From: Pseudomonadota bacterium | Lineage (GTDB): Bacteria > Pseudomonadota > Alphaproteobacteria > Rhizobiales > Xanthobacteraceae | NCBI GenBank assembly: GCA_023430245.1 | Contig: JAEZBA010000216.1 | Span: 1-14,360 of the forward strand | DNA: 14,360 bases | Direction of reading: 5' to 3' | In this document: positions 7,230 to 12,905 of the stretch, piece by piece | Position numbering within the stretch: position 1 is the first letter of the stretch | How the letters are laid out: every line of letters starts with the position of its first letter | The notes under the pieces: generated by a model | What the model was told of the DNA's origin: nothing | Database searches by the model: none | Seen by the model: the letters and a program-made list of their open reading frames with translations, nothing else | Position numbers and translations under genes: made by a program

Positions 7230-7435
7230 GGGTTCACCCCGCCTTTGGCTCCGCGCCGCGCGATCATTGCATAAGTCGCGGGCTCGACCTCAAAGGCGAT
7301 CTCGATATCGTCCTGCGCCATGCGCGCGGCCACCGGCGTAACCGCCTTGGCAATCCGTGCCGGCGAGCCCTCGGGCAAGGGGATCCGCGCCGCCTTCGCC
7401 ATCATCGCCACCCGCTCCAGCGTGACCTCAGCCAT
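7226..7435 (-). CDS. Small AtzG/GatC-like protein (DUF4089-type), probable amidase partner
   Basis: A 69-residue protein starting MAEVTLERVAMMAKAARIPL. A helical N-terminal half, an IPLP motif and an EPATYAM C-terminal segment resemble the small AtzG/DUF4089 proteins related to GatC, which wrap and stabilise amidase subunits. The resemblance is by pattern only. The ATG at 7435 is chosen because GGAG stands about 8 nt before it, inside the end of ATPase F; the longer open frame to 7729 merely shadows that gene. It overlaps the ATPase F stop by 8 nt and its own TGA overlaps the amidase GTG. This double overlap argues for co-translation and stoichiometric assembly with the amidase. If not an AtzG relative, it is still a real coupled gene judging from spacing. 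Confidence 0.7.
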   Translation of the reverse strand: MAEVTLERVAMMAKAARIPLPEGSPARIAKAVTPVAARMAQDDIEIAFEVEPATYAMIARRGAKGGVNP

Positions 7436-8417
7436 GCTTCGCTCCGCGGCTGCCGGCAAGCGAATGCCCGGAATTGGGGTCGACCATGAAGCAGGCTGCG
7501 ACATGCCGATCCGCCCCTGCCGGAAACAGGGACGGCGCCCTGGCGCTGCACACATCCTCGGCAAACGCGCAACGCGTATGGAAGCGGCAGCCGGATGGTG
7601 GGTTGATCGGGTTTGGAGGATCGCCGGCAATCGGCGGGTTTTGCGTGCGGTTGTCGGGATCGAGCGACGGCATCGCCGCAAACAATGCCTCGGTATACGG
7701 ATGACAGGGCGTGTTCCACATCGCCTCAACCGGCCCGCTTTCCACCACCTCGCCGAGATACATCACCACGATCCGGTCGCTGATAAAACGGATCACGTTG
7801 AGATCGTGCGAGATGAAGATGTAGGTCAGGCCGAATTCATTCTTCAGATCGATCAGCAGGTTGATGACCTGCGCCTCCACCGACTTGTCGAGCGCGGAGA
7901 CCGCCTCATCAAGGATCACTAGCCGCGGCGACAGCGCCAGCGCGCGGGCAATGTTGACGCGCTGCTTCTGCCCGCCCGACAATTCGTGCGGATAACGGCC
8001 AGCGAACACCGCAGGATCGAGCCCGACCTTGCGCAGCAATTCGTGCGCGCGCTCGCGTGCCGCATCCGCGGCAAGCCCATGCACGCGCGGTCCAAACGCC
8101 ACGGTATCCTCGACCGTCAGGCGCGGATTGAGTGAGGCATAACTGTCCTGGAACACCATCTGCACCCGGCGCCGCAGGTCGCGCATCGACAGCGCCGAGC
8201 CGACGGCCTCGCCGTCGAACAGGATGCGGCCCTGGTCGTAGGGCATGAGGCCGACGATCAGGCGGGCGGTCGTCGACTTGCCGCAGCCGGACTCGCCGAC
8301 AAGCCCCACCACCTCACCCTTGTCGACGGAAATCGACACGTCGTCGACCGCGCGTACCACGCTCTTGCTGCCGAACGGCCCGCCGCCGACGTTGAAGTGT
8401 TTGACCAGGTTCTGCAC
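7428..8417 (-). CDS. Dipeptide/oligopeptide ABC transporter ATPase, DppF/OppF-like (5' end disrupted)
   Basis: Motifs of an active ABC ATPase are present in the 329 residues read from GTG at 8417: Walker A GESGCGKST (41-49), Q-loop Gln90, signature LSGGQ (146-150), Walker B LVILDE (166-171), H-loop His204, and C-terminal Cys277, 283, 290 and 309. The GTG start is poor. It has no Shine-Dalgarno and removes the usual first strand (PLLQ just upstream is in frame). The natural start is probably ATG at 8483, in the same frame, with GGAG 8 nt before it, but codon 5 from there is TAG (8471-8469). Thus the gene either uses an internal start and is weakly made, or is a one-base pseudogene, or the base is a sequencing error. 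It would be the partner ATPase of the DppD-like protein. Confidence 0.85.
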   Translation of the reverse strand: MQNLVKHFNVGGGPFGSKSVVRAVDDVSISVDKGEVVGLVGESGCGKSTTARLIVGLMPYDQGRILFDGEAVGSALSMRDLRRRVQMVFQDSYASLNPRLTVEDTVAFGPRVHGLAADAARERAHELLRKVGLDPAVFAGRYPHELSGGQKQRVNIARALALSPRLVILDEAVSALDKSVEAQVINLLIDLKNEFGLTYIFISHDLNVIRFISDRIVVMYLGEVVESGPVEAMWNTPCHPYTEALFAAMPSLDPDNRTQNPPIAGDPPNPINPPSGCRFHTRCAFAEDVCSARAPSLFPAGADRHVAACFMVDPNSGHSLAGSRGAKHG

Positions 8418-9357
8418 CTGAAGCAGCGGCTGCGCCGGACCGCCGACATCGGCCGCCGGCGCGAGCGTCTAAGCTTCTGACATCCATAGCACTCCGCAGG
8501 CCGTCACTTAGAAGGTTGAAGCAGATCGAGACGGCGAAGATCATCACGCCCGGCAGCGCCGCCACCCACGGATTGACGTAGATCGCCGTACGCAGCGTGT
8601 TGAGCATCAGTCCCCATTCCGGCTCCGGCGGCCTGGTGCCGAGACCAAGGAATGAGAGCCCGGCGGCGAGGATCATGCACACGCTGATCAGGCTGGTGGT
8701 GTAAACGAAGATCGGGCCCAGAACGTTGCCGAGCACATGCACCCGCATGATGGTCAGCGCATTGGCGCCGGACGCGCGCGCGGCATCGACAAAATCCAGA
8801 TTGCGCACGCTGGTGGTGACGCTTTCGGCGACGCGGACGATCGGCGGAATGAACACGATCGTAAGCGAGAGCACACTGTTGAAAATGCCCGCACCAAGCG
8901 CTCCCGAAATGGCGATGGCCAGCAGCACCGAGGGGAAGGCGTAGAAGATGTCGATCGTGCGCATGATCATCTGATTGACGACGCCCCCGACGTAACCCGC
9001 GGTCACGCCCAGCGTGGTCCCGATCAGAAACGCGAGGAACACCGGAAACAATCCGATGAACAGAGTCAGCCGCCCGCCATAGATCAGACGCGAAAGCATG
9101 TCGCGGCCGAGTTCATCGGTGCCCAGCGGATAGCCGGGCGTACCGATCGGACGGAGCCTGCGGATCATGCTGCCCTGATAGGGATCGGCGAGGCCGAGCC
9201 AGGGCGCGAAGATCGCGGCCAGGGCGATCAGCAGGATCACCAGTGCGCAGCCAACGCTGACCGGATCGCGCGCGAGCCGGCGCGTAACGCCGGACCAGTA
9301 ACCGCGCGCGCGGGTTGGTGGGATTGGCTCGACGACGTCCTCGGCCATCACGCTCAT
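8314..9357 (-). CDS. Dipeptide/oligopeptide ABC transporter permease, DppC/OppC-like (stop lost, 52-residue tail)
   Basis: An inner-membrane permease. An N-terminal helix at ~35-55 is followed by the DppC N-domain region (PLGTDELGRDMLSRLIYGGR), further membrane helices at about 100-122, 136-156, 160-180, 216-240 and 267-285, and the ATPase-contact loop DAARASGANALTIMRVHVLG (191-210). Family proteins end soon after SDGLRSAMDVR, which here is at residue ~294. The frame then continues for 52 Arg-rich residues that are simply the out-of-frame reading of ATPase F, ending at 8314. Codon 296 is TTA (8472-8470); one base different it would be TGA. The natural protein is thus probably 295 residues (down to about 8470). 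The start ATG at 9357 lies 3 nt after the permease B stop. Confidence 0.9.
   Translation of the reverse strand: MSVMAEDVVEPIPPTRARGYWSGVTRRLARDPVSVGCALVILLIALAAIFAPWLGLADPYQGSMIRRLRPIGTPGYPLGTDELGRDMLSRLIYGGRLTLFIGLFPVFLAFLIGTTLGVTAGYVGGVVNQMIMRTIDIFYAFPSVLLAIAISGALGAGIFNSVLSLTIVFIPPIVRVAESVTTSVRNLDFVDAARASGANALTIMRVHVLGNVLGPIFVYTTSLISVCMILAAGLSFLGLGTRPPEPEWGLMLNTLRTAIYVNPWVAALPGVMIFAVSICFNLLSDGLRSAMDVRSLDARAGGRCRRSGAAAASGAEPGQTLQRRRRAVRQQERGTRGRRRVDFRRQG
8469..8483 (-). other. Probable original start of ATPase F, with premature TAG at codon 5
   Basis: Reading leftwards from 8483 gives ATG TCA GAA GCT TAG, then in-frame codons for TLAPAADVGGPAQPLLQV that run straight into ATPase F. If the T at 8471 (- strand) were G, codon 5 would be GAG (Glu), and the overlapping permease C frame would gain TGA exactly at its usual end. 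The four codons plus stop therefore look like a damaged start region. Confidence 0.7.
8492..8495 (-). promoter_or_regulatory. Ribosome binding site of the original ATPase F start
   Basis: GGAG on the - strand lies 8 nt before the ATG at 8483, an ideal Shine-Dalgarno position. No such site precedes the GTG at 8417. This decides that 8483 was the natural start. Confidence 0.7.
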
Positions 9358-9360
9358 TGC

Positions 9361-10305
9361 TTACGCCCGCTTGATGCGTGGGTCGATAGCCGCCTGCAGC
9401 ACATCGACAATCAGATTGAGAACCACGAAGAACAGCGCCAGCACAAGGATCGTGCCCTGAAGCAGTGGCAGATCGCGCTGGAAGATCGCCGAGTTGAGCA
9501 GGAAGCCTGTGCCGGGCCAGGAAAACACGGTCTCGATCAGGATCGAACCGCCGAGCAGATAACCGAGTTGCAGGCCCATGACCGCGATTGCGGTCGGCGC
9601 GGCATTCTTGAGGATATGACGAAACACACGAACTTCATCCAGGCCCTTTGAGCGCAATGCCAGCACGAATTCCTGCGACAGCAGATCGCCGACCAGCGCA
9701 CGCACCGTACGGCTGACAATGCCCATCGGGATCACCGACATCGTGATCGCGGGCAGGATCAGATACTGGATGTGATCCCAGTCCCAGGCCCAGCCTCCCG
9801 GCCCTGCGCCCACCGCCGGCAGCCAGCCCAGGATCACCGAAAACACGATCACCAGCACCATGCCGAGCCAGTAATGCGGGGTGGATACACCCGCGATCGA
9901 AATCGTGGTGACGACCTTGTCGATCCACGAATCCCGGAAATAGCCGGCCAGTATTCCGAACAGCAATCCGAAGAAGAAACCGATCAGACTAGCGACCACC
10001 GCAAGCCGGAGCGTATTGACGACCGCGCGCATCACCTCCTCGGTGACGGAACGCCCCGACGCGATCGATGTCCCCAGATCGCCATGCAACGCGTTCCATA
10101 TCCAGATGCCGAATTGCACCGGCAGCGGCCGGTCGAAGCCGTACGCCTTGCGCATCTGCGCGGCCAGTTCCTGCGAGGCATCGGGCGGCAGCACCGACAC
10201 CAACGGATCGCCAGGCGCGATATGGACGAGGAGGAAGCAGACCAGCGCCACGGCGATCACCACCGGGATGGCAAGGACGATGCGCTTGACGATATAGACA
10301 AGCAT
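9361..10305 (-). CDS. Dipeptide/oligopeptide ABC transporter permease, DppB/OppB-like
   Basis: A 314-residue inner-membrane permease. The first helix (residues ~8-28) precedes HIAPGDPL, the typical DppB N-terminal signature, and GFDRPLPVQFGIW. Further helices lie near 100-122, 132-158, 175-195, 235-258 and 283-305. The ATPase-contact (EAA-like) loop is ALRSKGLDEVRVFRHILKNA. The C terminus DPRIKRA is usual for the family, and length is normal. With permease C it forms the translocation pore. It is 115 nt downstream of solute-binding protein 1 and just 3 nt upstream of permease C, so the genes are almost certainly co-transcribed. Confidence 0.95.
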   Translation of the reverse strand: MLVYIVKRIVLAIPVVIAVALVCFLLVHIAPGDPLVSVLPPDASQELAAQMRKAYGFDRPLPVQFGIWIWNALHGDLGTSIASGRSVTEEVMRAVVNTLRLAVVASLIGFFFGLLFGILAGYFRDSWIDKVVTTISIAGVSTPHYWLGMVLVIVFSVILGWLPAVGAGPGGWAWDWDHIQYLILPAITMSVIPMGIVSRTVRALVGDLLSQEFVLALRSKGLDEVRVFRHILKNAAPTAIAVMGLQLGYLLGGSILIETVFSWPGTGFLLNSAIFQRDLPLLQGTILVLALFFVVLNLIVDVLQAAIDPRIKRA

Positions 10306-10420
10306 CGAGATCTCACTTCCGAACTGGCTTAATTCCAGACTGCTGCGCGTATGTCCGCATCTATTTGTCCCCCAGTCAATGGCTGGCGCATTGAGTCACG
10401 GGCCGACGCCCCCGCGCCCC
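10306..10420 (-). other. Intercistronic gap, solute-binding protein 1 to permease B, with two short hairpins
   Basis: This 115-nt gap has two small inverted repeats. CCAGTC-AAT-GGCTGG at 10372-10386 contains one T/G wobble, and CTGG-CTTAATT-CCAG sits near 10324-10338. Neither is followed by a T run on the - strand. Hairpins between a binding-protein gene and its permease genes often stabilise the upstream mRNA and lower downstream expression, which would give excess binding protein; here that is only a possibility. Confidence 0.35.
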
Positions 10421-12022
10421 TCACCGCGCCATCGTGATCGACGAGAAATCCTGGAACCAGTTCTTTGCCTGGACGAAGCCCTTGACCTTGGGGCTCATCG
10501 CGCGCGGATTCACATCGTGCGTCACCATGAGAAACAGCGCGTCGTCGACGAATTTCTCATGCACCTTCTGCAGCACCTTGGTCTGCTCCGCCGGGCCAAA
10601 GGTGGTGCGGATCGCATCGAACATTTTGTCCATGTCCGGATCGCAATAATGACCCCAGTTGGTGCCGCTGGGCGGCGCCAGATTGCATTGCAGGTGCCGG
10701 ATAAAGCCGGTGAACGGGTCCTGGATGAAGTAGCTGTAGTTCATCGCTGTGCCGCCGCGCGTCGACGCGTCCTTTGCGCCAGCACGCCAGATATTGATCA
10801 GCACATTCCATTCGACGACCTCGAACGCGACCTGGATTCCGGCTTCCGCCAGATTCTGCTGCACGAATTCGTTCATCGTGAGCGGCTGCATCTGGCCCGA
10901 GCCTGAGGTCGAAATCAGAATCTTGGTCTTGAGTGGCTTGCCCGGTCCATAGCCGGCTTCAGCCAGCAGTTTCTTCGCCTCGGCGAGATCGCGCTTCAGC
11001 ACGAATGAAGGCTTGCCGAACCACTGGTGACCGGGCGGAAAAAAGCCCTCAGCCGGAATCATCAATCCGCCAAGCAGCTCCTTCATGCCTTCGCGATCGA
11101 CCGCCAGATTCGCCGCCTTGCGCACGCGGATGTCGTTCCAGGGCGAGCCTTCGATGCGCGAAAAATGCCAGGTCCAGTTATGCGGATAGGCATTGGTCAC
11201 GATCTCGAAGCCGGCTTTCTTCAGCGAGGGGATGGCGTCGGGCGATGGCGCCTCAATCCAGTCGACCTGACCCGATCGCAGCGCAGCGACGCGGGTGTTT
11301 GCTTCCGGCAACGGCAGCAGAACCAGCCGATCGAGTTTTGGGCGGCGCTTTTCATCCCAATAGTCCGGGTTCGGCACGAGTTCGGCGCGCTCACGCGGGA
11401 CGAACGCCGCCAGCTTCCACGGGCCGGTGCCGGACGGTGTCTTTGCAAAGGCATCCCAACTCTTGCCGACCTTCTCCCACTGCGCCGGCGACGACATCAT
11501 GATCCACGCGATCTGATACGGCAGGGTGGCGTCCGGAGACTTGGTGGTGATCTCGACCTTGTATTTGTCGATGGCCTTGTAGCCCGCGACCGCCGGTATG
11601 CGGGAACGGCCCTGGCCCGACTGCCGGGGATCGAATTGCGGGCTATCGTTCTTCAGGAGCTTGTCGAGATTCCAAACCACCGCGTCGGCGATGAATTCAG
11701 ATCCGTCATGGAACTTCACGCCTTCGCGCAGTGTGAAGACCCATTTGGTCTTGTCACTCTCATCCACCTGCCACTTGGTGGCCAGGCCCGGCGACAGTTC
11801 GGACGGCTTGTCGGCGGACGAGAGGTCCCAGTTGATGAGCGCGTCATAGACCGTATAGCCCATGAAGTGCTGGCCTTCGCCGCCCTGGTCGGTCTGCCCG
11901 GTGGTCAGCGGGATGTCGGACGCGGTCATGCCGATGCGCAGCACACCTTGCGCTGACGCGTGTTGTGCGGCGCCCGAGAATACCAGTGCAGCCCCGAGCG
12001 CGACGATACGTAAACCGATCAT
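10421..12022 (-). CDS. Peptide-type ABC transporter solute-binding protein 1 (SBP family 5)
   Basis: A 533-residue periplasmic solute-binding protein. The signal peptide MIGLRIVALGAALVFSG ends with a likely cleavage after QHASA (residue ~24). The mature part has the family-5 pattern: LATKWQVDESDKTKWVFTLR then GVKFHDGS (101-108), and later RKAANLAVDREGM and the C-terminal GFVQAKNWFQDFSS. ATG at 12022 is chosen because it begins the signal peptide and follows GGAGGGG; the frame stays open further upstream, but that part is the antisense of the racemase gene. It is the first gene of the transport operon, behind a sigma54 promoter. A close paralogue is encoded at 12906-14360. The ligand cannot be read from the sequence; the operon suggests an amide or peptide-like compound. 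Confidence 0.94.
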   Translation of the reverse strand: MIGLRIVALGAALVFSGAAQHASAQGVLRIGMTASDIPLTTGQTDQGGEGQHFMGYTVYDALINWDLSSADKPSELSPGLATKWQVDESDKTKWVFTLREGVKFHDGSEFIADAVVWNLDKLLKNDSPQFDPRQSGQGRSRIPAVAGYKAIDKYKVEITTKSPDATLPYQIAWIMMSSPAQWEKVGKSWDAFAKTPSGTGPWKLAAFVPRERAELVPNPDYWDEKRRPKLDRLVLLPLPEANTRVAALRSGQVDWIEAPSPDAIPSLKKAGFEIVTNAYPHNWTWHFSRIEGSPWNDIRVRKAANLAVDREGMKELLGGLMIPAEGFFPPGHQWFGKPSFVLKRDLAEAKKLLAEAGYGPGKPLKTKILISTSGSGQMQPLTMNEFVQQNLAEAGIQVAFEVVEWNVLINIWRAGAKDASTRGGTAMNYSYFIQDPFTGFIRHLQCNLAPPSGTNWGHYCDPDMDKMFDAIRTTFGPAEQTKVLQKVHEKFVDDALFLMVTHDVNPRAMSPKVKGFVQAKNWFQDFSSITMAR

Positions 12023-12047
12023 AGCCCCTCCACGACGGTTAGCACTT

Positions 12048-12061
12048 GCGGCGGCCGCCGC
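12048..12061. repeat. Perfect 14-bp palindrome in the divergent intergenic region
   Basis: GCGGCGGCCGCCGC is fully self-complementary and lies between the sigma54 promoter and the start of solute-binding protein 1. It could be an operator or an mRNA leader element for that gene. GC-rich palindromes are fairly common in such genomes, so function is uncertain. Confidence 0.35.
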
Positions 12062-12078
12062 TCCGTTCCACTGAAACC

Positions 12079-12095
12079 AGCAAGGGTTGTGCCAA
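12079..12095 (-). promoter_or_regulatory. Sigma54 (RpoN) promoter for the transport/amidase operon
   Basis: The - strand reads TTGGCAC-AACCC-TTGCT. TGGCAC-N5-TTGC is the -24/-12 consensus, and the essential GG (12093-12092) and GC (12081-12080) are spaced by exactly 10 nt. Transcription would begin near 12068, leaving a leader of roughly 45 nt before the ATG of solute-binding protein 1 at 12022. Sigma54 control with an enhancer-binding protein such as NtrC would tie the operon to nitrogen supply, which suits an amidase-containing catabolic cluster. Confidence 0.75.
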
Positions 12096-12112
12096 GCGAA
12101 ATGGAGAGCGCG

Positions 12113-12862
12113 ATGCGACTGTTGCTTCTCAATGGGAATGCCAGCCAGTCCATCACCGATCTGGTGGTGGCCGCCGCCCGGCCGCTCGCAAAGCCCGGCA
12201 CTGAACTGATCGGTGCCACCGGCCGTTTCGGGCCGCGCTATATCGGCACGCGCGCCGCCTATGCGATCGCCAGCCATGCGGCGCTCGATGCCTATGCAGC
12301 ATTTGGGCACGGGGCGGATGCGGTGGTGCTCGCCTGCTTCGGCGATCCCGGCCTCGGCGCGCTGCAGGAGATAGCAACGGTTCCAGTCGTCGGAATGGCG
12401 GAGGCCGGCTGTCGTGCGGCGGCCGAAGGCGGGCGGCGTTTTGTCGTGGTGACCGGTGGCGAGCGCTGGATTCCGATGCTGACCGAATATATCGGCACGC
12501 TCGGCCTGTCGGCGCAGCTGGGCGGGGTACATGCCGTTGCGCCGACCGGCGCGGAGATCGCCGCCGACCCGGAAGGCAGCATTGCGATGCTAGCAGACGG
12601 TTGCCGGACCGCAGTGAAACGCTTTGAAGCCGATGTGGTCGTGCTTGGCGGCGCAGGTCTCGCACCGATCGCACCCCGTGTCGCCGAGATGCTCGACTTT
12701 CCGGTCGGGGACGGGCTTGCGGCAGCGATTACCGCGGCCGAGGCCGCGGTTTTGTCTCCCGACCCGTCCGCATTCCCGGATCGCCTGACCGATCCATTGC
12801 CGGTAGTCGGACTGACGCCGGAACTGGATGCGCTGCTGCAGGCGCCCGGTCGGTCAGCCTGA
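12113..12862 (+). CDS. Asp/Glu/hydantoin racemase-family protein lacking the second catalytic Cys
   Basis: A 249-residue cytosolic protein of the Asp/Glu/hydantoin racemase superfamily, whose members move a proton at a carbon atom using two opposed cysteines. Visible marks are the N-terminal LLLNGNAS, the first catalytic Cys75 in VVLACFGDPGL, PVVGMAEAG (91-99), a TGGERW stretch and EADVVVLGGAGLAP. In that last motif the usual LGCAG is LGGAG, so Gly180 replaces the second catalytic Cys. It may thus not racemise but catalyse a one-Cys reaction such as a decarboxylation-like or one-sided protonation, or have another role. ATG at 12113 is chosen because GGAG is 6 nt before it; GTG 12089 and ATG 12101 are alternatives. 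It is divergent from the sigma54-driven operon and convergent with solute-binding protein 2, so likely belongs to the same pathway. Confidence 0.88.
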   Translation: MRLLLLNGNASQSITDLVVAAARPLAKPGTELIGATGRFGPRYIGTRAAYAIASHAALDAYAAFGHGADAVVLACFGDPGLGALQEIATVPVVGMAEAGCRAAAEGGRRFVVVTGGERWIPMLTEYIGTLGLSAQLGGVHAVAPTGAEIAADPEGSIAMLADGCRTAVKRFEADVVVLGGAGLAPIAPRVAEMLDFPVGDGLAAAITAAEAAVLSPDPSAFPDRLTDPLPVVGLTPELDALLQAPGRSA

Positions 12863-12901
12863 AACAGGCAGCGCCGCGCGATGAGCGCGGTGCTGCCTGT
12901 T
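12863..12901. terminator. Bidirectional terminator-like hairpin between convergent genes
   Basis: A 17-bp stem (12863-12879 with 12885-12901) contains a single G/T wobble and closes a 5-nt loop GATGA. It begins right after the racemase TGA and ends 4 nt before the stop of solute-binding protein 2. No T run follows on either strand, so it may end transcription with help from Rho, or protect 3' ends. Confidence 0.65.
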
Positions 12902-12905
12902 GCCC

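Noticed and set aside
8314..8469. 52-residue Arg-rich C-terminal extension of permease C as a real domain
   Set aside because: It is the out-of-frame reading of the ATPase F 5' region and starts exactly where family proteins end; loss of a stop explains it better.
8737..9651. Long + strand frame of 304 codons opposite the permease genes
   Set aside because: Rich in Arg, Asp, His and Gln as expected from the antisense of hydrophobic permease codons; no domain is seen.
12023..12532. Much longer start (703 residues) for solute-binding protein 1
   Set aside because: The extra N terminus is antisense to the racemase gene, and the signal peptide with a strong Shine-Dalgarno begins at 12022.
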